Source: UBA9337 sp038331135 (GTDB lineage Bacteria; Patescibacteriota; Minisyncoccia; Moranbacterales; UBA9337). Taken from it: a stretch of DNA of 64,000 bases. Position 1 is the stretch's first letter. Every line of letters begins with the position of its first letter. Below the pieces are notes generated by a model that had not been told where the DNA came from, searched no databases, and saw only the letters and a program-made list of their open reading frames with translations. Of this stretch, positions 60,581-64,000 are shown in pieces. Position numbers and translations under genes: made by a program. The stretch lies in NCBI GenBank assembly GCA_038331135.1, contig JBBQOS010000001.1:22981-86980 (forward strand), given 5' to 3'.

Positions 60581-61816
60581 CTAATTATTTTTTATCTTAT
60601 TTAACAATTCTTCCACCCTCACAATCTCACTATCATTTGATGTTCTTTTTTTAAATTCTACTCCACCTGCTTGGATTGACCTGTCGCTCACCACGATACG
60701 ATGAGGAATTCCGATTAGATCGCTATCAGCAAATTTTTCTCCCGCCCGCGCATCTCTATCATCATACAGAACTTCTACTCCCTCTTTAAGTAAAGACTCA
60801 TAAATTTCTTGAGCTTCATCATTTTTATCCAAGCTAATTAAATGAACGCTAAAGGGTGCCACACTTTCTGGCCACATAATTCCAGCATCATCCGAAAACG
60901 CTTCCACAATAACTCCCATGAGCCTGGTAATTCCAATTCCGAAACAGCCCATAATGGGAATCTCATCTTCTCCTTGTTTATTTTTATAGGTAAATGAAAA
61001 GTCTGTTGGGTATTTTTTTCCTAAATCAAAAATATTACCAACTTCAGATGCTCGTGCACTCAGCAATGTACCTTTGCCGCATCGAGTACAAGTATCGTCT
61101 TTTTTCTGGTTGCTAATTTCTTCATTTACACAATATGAACATGAGTCACAATATAATATGTCATCCTCACCCGCATCAGTAAGTACCATAAACTCATAGG
61201 ATAGTTTTTTGGTAAAGCTACCCCCAGAAGCTTCAGTTGCTTTCGCGACCAGATTACATCTTTCATATACCCTGAAATAAGCCTCCTTTGCTTTACTATA
61301 GAAAACATCAAAATCTGCTTGTGTTTCATGAAAGGAATACATATCTTTCATGGTAAATTCTCTCCCTCGCATGATTCCTGATTTTGAACGCAGCTCATCA
61401 CGATATTTCTGCCCAATTTGATAAATAGCCAGAGGAAGATCTCTGTACGAAGAAGCGTATTTCTTTGCAATAGGCGTTACAATTTCCTCTTCACTTTGTC
61501 CAACTGTATATTCTTTTTTTGCACGACTGTTAATCTTGAACACCACGTCCACATTATCCCAGGCACCTGTTTGTTTCCAGGGTTCGCTTGGATGCAGAGT
61601 TGCCATTCTAATTTCTTGACCTCCAATAGCATTCATCTCTTGACGTACTATATTTTCAATTTTTTGAAGTACTAACATCCCCAAAGGTAAATAAGAATAT
61701 ACCCCCGCCATCTCTTTATTGATAAAGCCAGCCTTGATTAAAAGCTGTGCATTTTTGGATACTTCATCTTTGGGAAAATCCTTGGAAGTCTTGGTAAATA
61801 ATTTTGATTGTTTCAT
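60581..61816 (-). CDS. proS: Prolyl-tRNA synthetase, short form without the editing insertion
   Basis: A 411-residue class IIa synthetase; the start MKQSKLFTKTSKDFPKDEVS at 61816 is preferred to the ORF start. Motif 1 region is GMLVLQKIENIVRQEMNAIG, motif 2 is YRDELRSKSGIMRGREFTMK (about 132), motif 3 is GCFGIGITRLMGVIVEAFSD (about 292), followed by an HGTP anticodon domain. Motif 2 to motif 3 is only about 160 residues, so the usual INS editing domain of about 180 residues is absent. A C-x2-C pair (CDSCSYC, CTRCG) lies near 225-245. Mischarged tRNA-Pro must be cleared in trans if at all. Confidence 0.95.
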   Translation of the reverse strand: MKQSKLFTKTSKDFPKDEVSKNAQLLIKAGFINKEMAGVYSYLPLGMLVLQKIENIVRQEMNAIGGQEIRMATLHPSEPWKQTGAWDNVDVVFKINSRAKKEYTVGQSEEEIVTPIAKKYASSYRDLPLAIYQIGQKYRDELRSKSGIMRGREFTMKDMYSFHETQADFDVFYSKAKEAYFRVYERCNLVAKATEASGGSFTKKLSYEFMVLTDAGEDDILYCDSCSYCVNEEISNQKKDDTCTRCGKGTLLSARASEVGNIFDLGKKYPTDFSFTYKNKQGEDEIPIMGCFGIGITRLMGVIVEAFSDDAGIMWPESVAPFSVHLISLDKNDEAQEIYESLLKEGVEVLYDDRDARAGEKFADSDLIGIPHRIVVSDRSIQAGGVEFKKRTSNDSEIVRVEELLNKIKNN

Positions 61817-61862
61817 ATAGTTAATAATATTATAAAGCAAAATTGTATATTAAACAATTAAC

Positions 61863-61936
61863 GCATTAACGAGTTAACGAGTTAGGACTGATTTTTGAAG
61901 AAATAAATTCGTTAACTCGTGAACTCGTTAACTAAA
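61863..61936. repeat. Imperfect inverted repeat of TTAACGAGTTAACGAG type
   Basis: The left arm near 61863-61885 and the right arm near 61910-61933 are complementary over about 24 bp with one or two mismatches. They lie between rseP and proS and may act as a terminator-like foldback for rseP. Confidence 0.6.
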
Positions 61937-61945
61937 AAATTATCT

Positions 61946-63103
61946 CTAGAATATCCCCTTTATCTTTTCCACAATCTCAAATTGGATAAAATCATGAAAG
62001 GTTACAATTACCATCAAAGACAACAATAATAACATTCCGATTGAATTGGCCATATTTTCAAATTTTTGGTTGACGGGAGAGCCTTTTAATTTTTCAATCA
62101 AGATAAAAAATATTCTTCCTCCGTCCAAAGCTGGAAATGGCAAGATATTTATAATAGCCAGATTGATGCTAAGCATGGCGGCAAATTGTAAAACATACGT
62201 AAATCCAAGAGCACTTACCTGCTTAGTCATAATGGCAATTCCGATTGGTCCCGCCACATCCATCGCCGGTTTAGTGCCAGAAAGAAATTGAGCTAAGAGT
62301 GAAAAAAGTGTGGTGATAATAAGAATAGTTATATTAAAAACAGCCACTAGTCCCCTGCCGATTGATTCATACCAAGGATAATCAACCAAAGCTGTTCTTG
62401 CCAATCCTACACCCAGGGCTCCCTGATCACTTGGAAATTCTGTTCGAGGAACTCCTCTTAATTCCAAAATTTCATTTCCTCTTTTTATAGTTAGCAAAAT
62501 TTCTTTTCCTTTATGGCTATCAATATAACTTTTTAATTCATCTACCTTGGTTATGTACCGACATTCCTCTTGGATACCACAAGTTTTTAAAACTTGGTCT
62601 CCAATTGCCAATCCCATTTTTTTGGCTGGAGTATTATCTACTACTTGAGAAATTTGCACCTTGGCATCCTTAGCTTTCTGATCATCGCTAATGGCCTCTG
62701 GTGCACCTTGAGCAAAAACAATCGCCAAGAGAAACCACGCCAAAATAAGATTCATCGTCACACCAGCAGCTAAAACTTTTATTCTTATCCAAGCTGATTT
62801 GGAAACAAAGCTATCTGCTTCTTTTTCGGCGCTTCCGTTTTCTCCTTTTATATTTACAAAACCGCCCAGCGGAATCCAGTTAAAAGAAAAAATTGTATTT
62901 TTAGATTTTACTTCTTTATTACCCCAGATAATTTCGTATTTTTTGGTCTTATCATTTTTTACCGCACCTACAATTCGCGGCGGAAATCCAAAACCAAATT
63001 CTTCGGCTTTAATGCCGTTTCTGATAGCTATCAAATAATGTCCCAATTCATGCACGAAAATCAAAACCCCCAAAATCAAAATAAAAATAATTGCTGTTGT
63101 CAT
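61946..63103 (-). CDS. rseP: Site-2 intramembrane metalloprotease RseP/RIP
   Basis: A 385-residue membrane protease. The zinc motif HELGHY (about 18-23) lies in the first TM region. A PDZ domain follows (about 130-215, with TPAKKMGLAIGDQVLKTC). The second metal-binding site is NILPFPALDGGRIFFILIEK (about 310-330) with the LDG motif. It cuts membrane proteins within the bilayer, releasing regulators or signal peptide remnants. First gene of the unit that leads into proS. Confidence 0.93.
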   Translation of the reverse strand: MTTAIIFILILGVLIFVHELGHYLIAIRNGIKAEEFGFGFPPRIVGAVKNDKTKKYEIIWGNKEVKSKNTIFSFNWIPLGGFVNIKGENGSAEKEADSFVSKSAWIRIKVLAAGVTMNLILAWFLLAIVFAQGAPEAISDDQKAKDAKVQISQVVDNTPAKKMGLAIGDQVLKTCGIQEECRYITKVDELKSYIDSHKGKEILLTIKRGNEILELRGVPRTEFPSDQGALGVGLARTALVDYPWYESIGRGLVAVFNITILIITTLFSLLAQFLSGTKPAMDVAGPIGIAIMTKQVSALGFTYVLQFAAMLSINLAIINILPFPALDGGRIFFILIEKLKGSPVNQKFENMANSIGMLLLLSLMVIVTFHDFIQFEIVEKIKGIF

Positions 63104-63201
63104 ACTAAAAAAATATAATATTTAAAAATTAACCAAGCTACATTAAAAAATGCAACACTAACATCTTATATAATAGCCTAAACTTAGCAAAAAGCCAACC
63201 A

Positions 63202-63230
63202 TTGACTTTTTGGTCATTTCGGTGTATAAT
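63202..63230 (+). promoter_or_regulatory. Strong orphan promoter between rseP and the transposase gene
   Basis: TTGACT (63202-63207) and TATAAT (63225-63230) are separated by exactly 17 bp. It points to the right, into the antisense strand of the transposase, and no plus-strand gene follows. A CCTGTT/AACAGG hairpin lies about 45 bp downstream. Confidence 0.5.
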
Positions 63231-63292
63231 TATGGGTTGCATTAATGGGTAGATGTTAATGAAATTTATTGGTTCCTGTTTTTAAATTTAGA

Positions 63293-63319
63293 ATAACAGG
63301 GCAGTGCCCTGTTCCTACG
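63293..63319. repeat. REP-like palindrome, copy 1 (outside the transposase gene)
   Basis: AACAGGGCAGTGCCCTGTTC plus CTACGA; nearly perfect palindrome with one central base. It lies 22 bp after the transposase stop. Confidence 0.85.
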
Positions 63320-63340
63320 ATTAAAATACAAAAATTAATT

Positions 63341-63895
63341 TTACATATACAAATTTTCTGGGTTATTTTTTTCGATTTCCCATTTTGAAGGATTATTTAT
63401 TATATATTGACTCGCTCCATCCAATTCTTTTTCATCCCTAATTATCCGATCATGAAATCTCGGTTGCCACCCAAAATCCCCGTAGGAACAGGGCACTGCC
63501 CTGTTCTTTAAATTAATCGTTTTTGTCACAATCGATTTATATGAACCAATTATTGTTGACAAAGATTTTGGACTTACTGCGCTAAATTTTGATGCGTTAT
63601 TTTGAACAGGGCAGTGCCCTGTTCCTACGAGATCATTATTAATCTCAATTATTCCATGAATATGATTTGGCATTATTACGAATTCATGCAAATTCACAAA
63701 TGAAAAATGATTGTGAATTTGTTGCCAGAATTTTTCTGCAATTATTCCAGTATTGGATAATTTCATTTTTCCATTTTTAATTTCTCCAAAAAACATCCCC
63801 CTATTTTTTGTACAAATTGTTACAAAATAAAAACCATTATTTGAATAATCATAATTTTTATAACGATACTGTTTTTTATCTTTGTATTTTTGCAT
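63341..63895 (-). CDS. REP-associated tyrosine transposase (RAYT, IS200-like Y1)
   Basis: A 184-residue Y1 transposase. Motifs are YDYSNNGFYFVTICTKNRGM (about 15-34), the HUH metal site MPNHIHGIIEI (about 76), and SYKSIVTKTINLKN with GDFGWQPRFHDRIIRDEKEL and YIINNPSKWE at the C-terminal side. These enzymes nick and join single-stranded DNA next to REP palindromes. Two copies of the palindrome lie within the reading frame (coding VGTGHCPVQ and NRAVPCSY) and one just after it. The frame is intact and may be active. Confidence 0.92.
   Translation of the reverse strand: MQKYKDKKQYRYKNYDYSNNGFYFVTICTKNRGMFFGEIKNGKMKLSNTGIIAEKFWQQIHNHFSFVNLHEFVIMPNHIHGIIEINNDLVGTGHCPVQNNASKFSAVSPKSLSTIIGSYKSIVTKTINLKNRAVPCSYGDFGWQPRFHDRIIRDEKELDGASQYIINNPSKWEIEKNNPENLYM
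63481..63507. repeat. REP-like palindrome, copy 2 (inside the transposase gene)
   Basis: CGTAGGAACAGGGCACTGCC then CTGTTCT, inverted relative to copies 1 and 3. It codes part of KNRAVPCSYG on the minus strand. Confidence 0.85.
63603..63629. repeat. REP-like palindrome, copy 3 (inside the transposase gene)
   Basis: GAACAGGGCAGTGCCCTGTT then CCTACGA, same orientation as copy 1. It codes VGTGHCPVQ on the minus strand. Confidence 0.85.
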
Positions 63896-64000
63896 AATTA
63901 TATCTTAATAAAAACAAGGCATTGTCATATTTTCAAAAAAACAAAACTGTATTCTATTTCTACCGCAAGTTTATTACCAAAATAATAATGAGCGCCAAAG

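Noticed and set aside
1..64000. CRISPR arrays, rRNA genes, replication origin
   Set aside because: No regularly spaced repeats with unique spacers, no rRNA-like stretches, and no dnaA box cluster were seen.

Overview
The window looks like a chromosome segment of an uncultivated Patescibacteria (CPR) bacterium, most likely a Parcubacteria-type lineage. This is inferred, not proven. The reasons are strong A+T richness with short A/T-rich spacers, a reduced set of housekeeping genes, a short prolyl-tRNA synthetase without the usual editing insertion, and several families common in that group: DUF4012, DUF192, RNHCP, carboxypeptidase-regulatory pilins, a small PilMNO cluster, and paired winged-helix/nucleotidyltransferase proteins. 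TGA is used as a normal stop (for example in the HAD phosphatase at 24329), so code 11 applies. Nearly all genes lie on the minus strand.

Layout. 1-5450: membrane proteins, a plus-strand cold-shock gene and a cell-surface polysaccharide cluster (GT4, Wzz-like, GT2). 5452-8474: a winged-helix protein, a degenerate Nudix protein, frr and a beta-propeller lipoprotein. 8475-9711: hairpin-rich spacer and a tRNA cluster (Lys on minus; His and Arg on plus). The tRNA-Arg sits inside the two halves of another tRNA-like gene. 9712-about 15500: a foreign-looking island. It holds a TrpRS, a T-box-controlled operon (amino-acid dehydrogenase plus aminotransferase), a methyltransferase-like protein and a YbaK-type aminoacyl-tRNA deacylase. 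It is bracketed by about 270-bp inverted copies of one promoter/leader module. 15630-22350: type IV pilus operon and a CheY-like regulator. 22445-32641: aspS, a HAD phosphatase, dxs, an Nramp-like transporter, a nucleotidyltransferase and uvrA. 33100-41250: membrane protein, cytidylyltransferase-AlkD fusion, histidine kinase, RNHCP, DUF192, MraY/WecA-like transferase, GT4 and folD (carrying an in-frame dispersed repeat). 41254-43048: decayed region with a RhuM-Fic pseudogene. 43049-51946: recA, RodZ-like, ftsK, a catalytically dead HtrA, ferredoxin, parvulin and septum-initiator protein. 51990-53910: graveyard of defence genes (HsdS and HsdM remnants, broken AbiEii, an intact BRO/DinD-like gene). 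54097-64000: glycosyltransferases, DUF4012, fba, tpiA, a small-export protein, proS, rseP and a REP-associated tyrosine transposase.

The most unusual content is the island at 9712-15500. Two divergently placed arms (trpS on the left, ybaK plus methyltransferase on the right) carry nearly the same 5' leader and point inward. The centre holds a T-box riboswitch in front of enzymes that interconvert an amino acid and its 2-oxo acid. All parts concern amino-acid or tRNA-charging chemistry, which suggests one functional module, but the product and the amino acid are not determined. Other notable items are the tRNA nested in a tRNA, palindromes inside the RAYT transposase and a repeat inside folD that are both translated in frame, the cytidylyltransferase-AlkD fusion and the triad-less HtrA.
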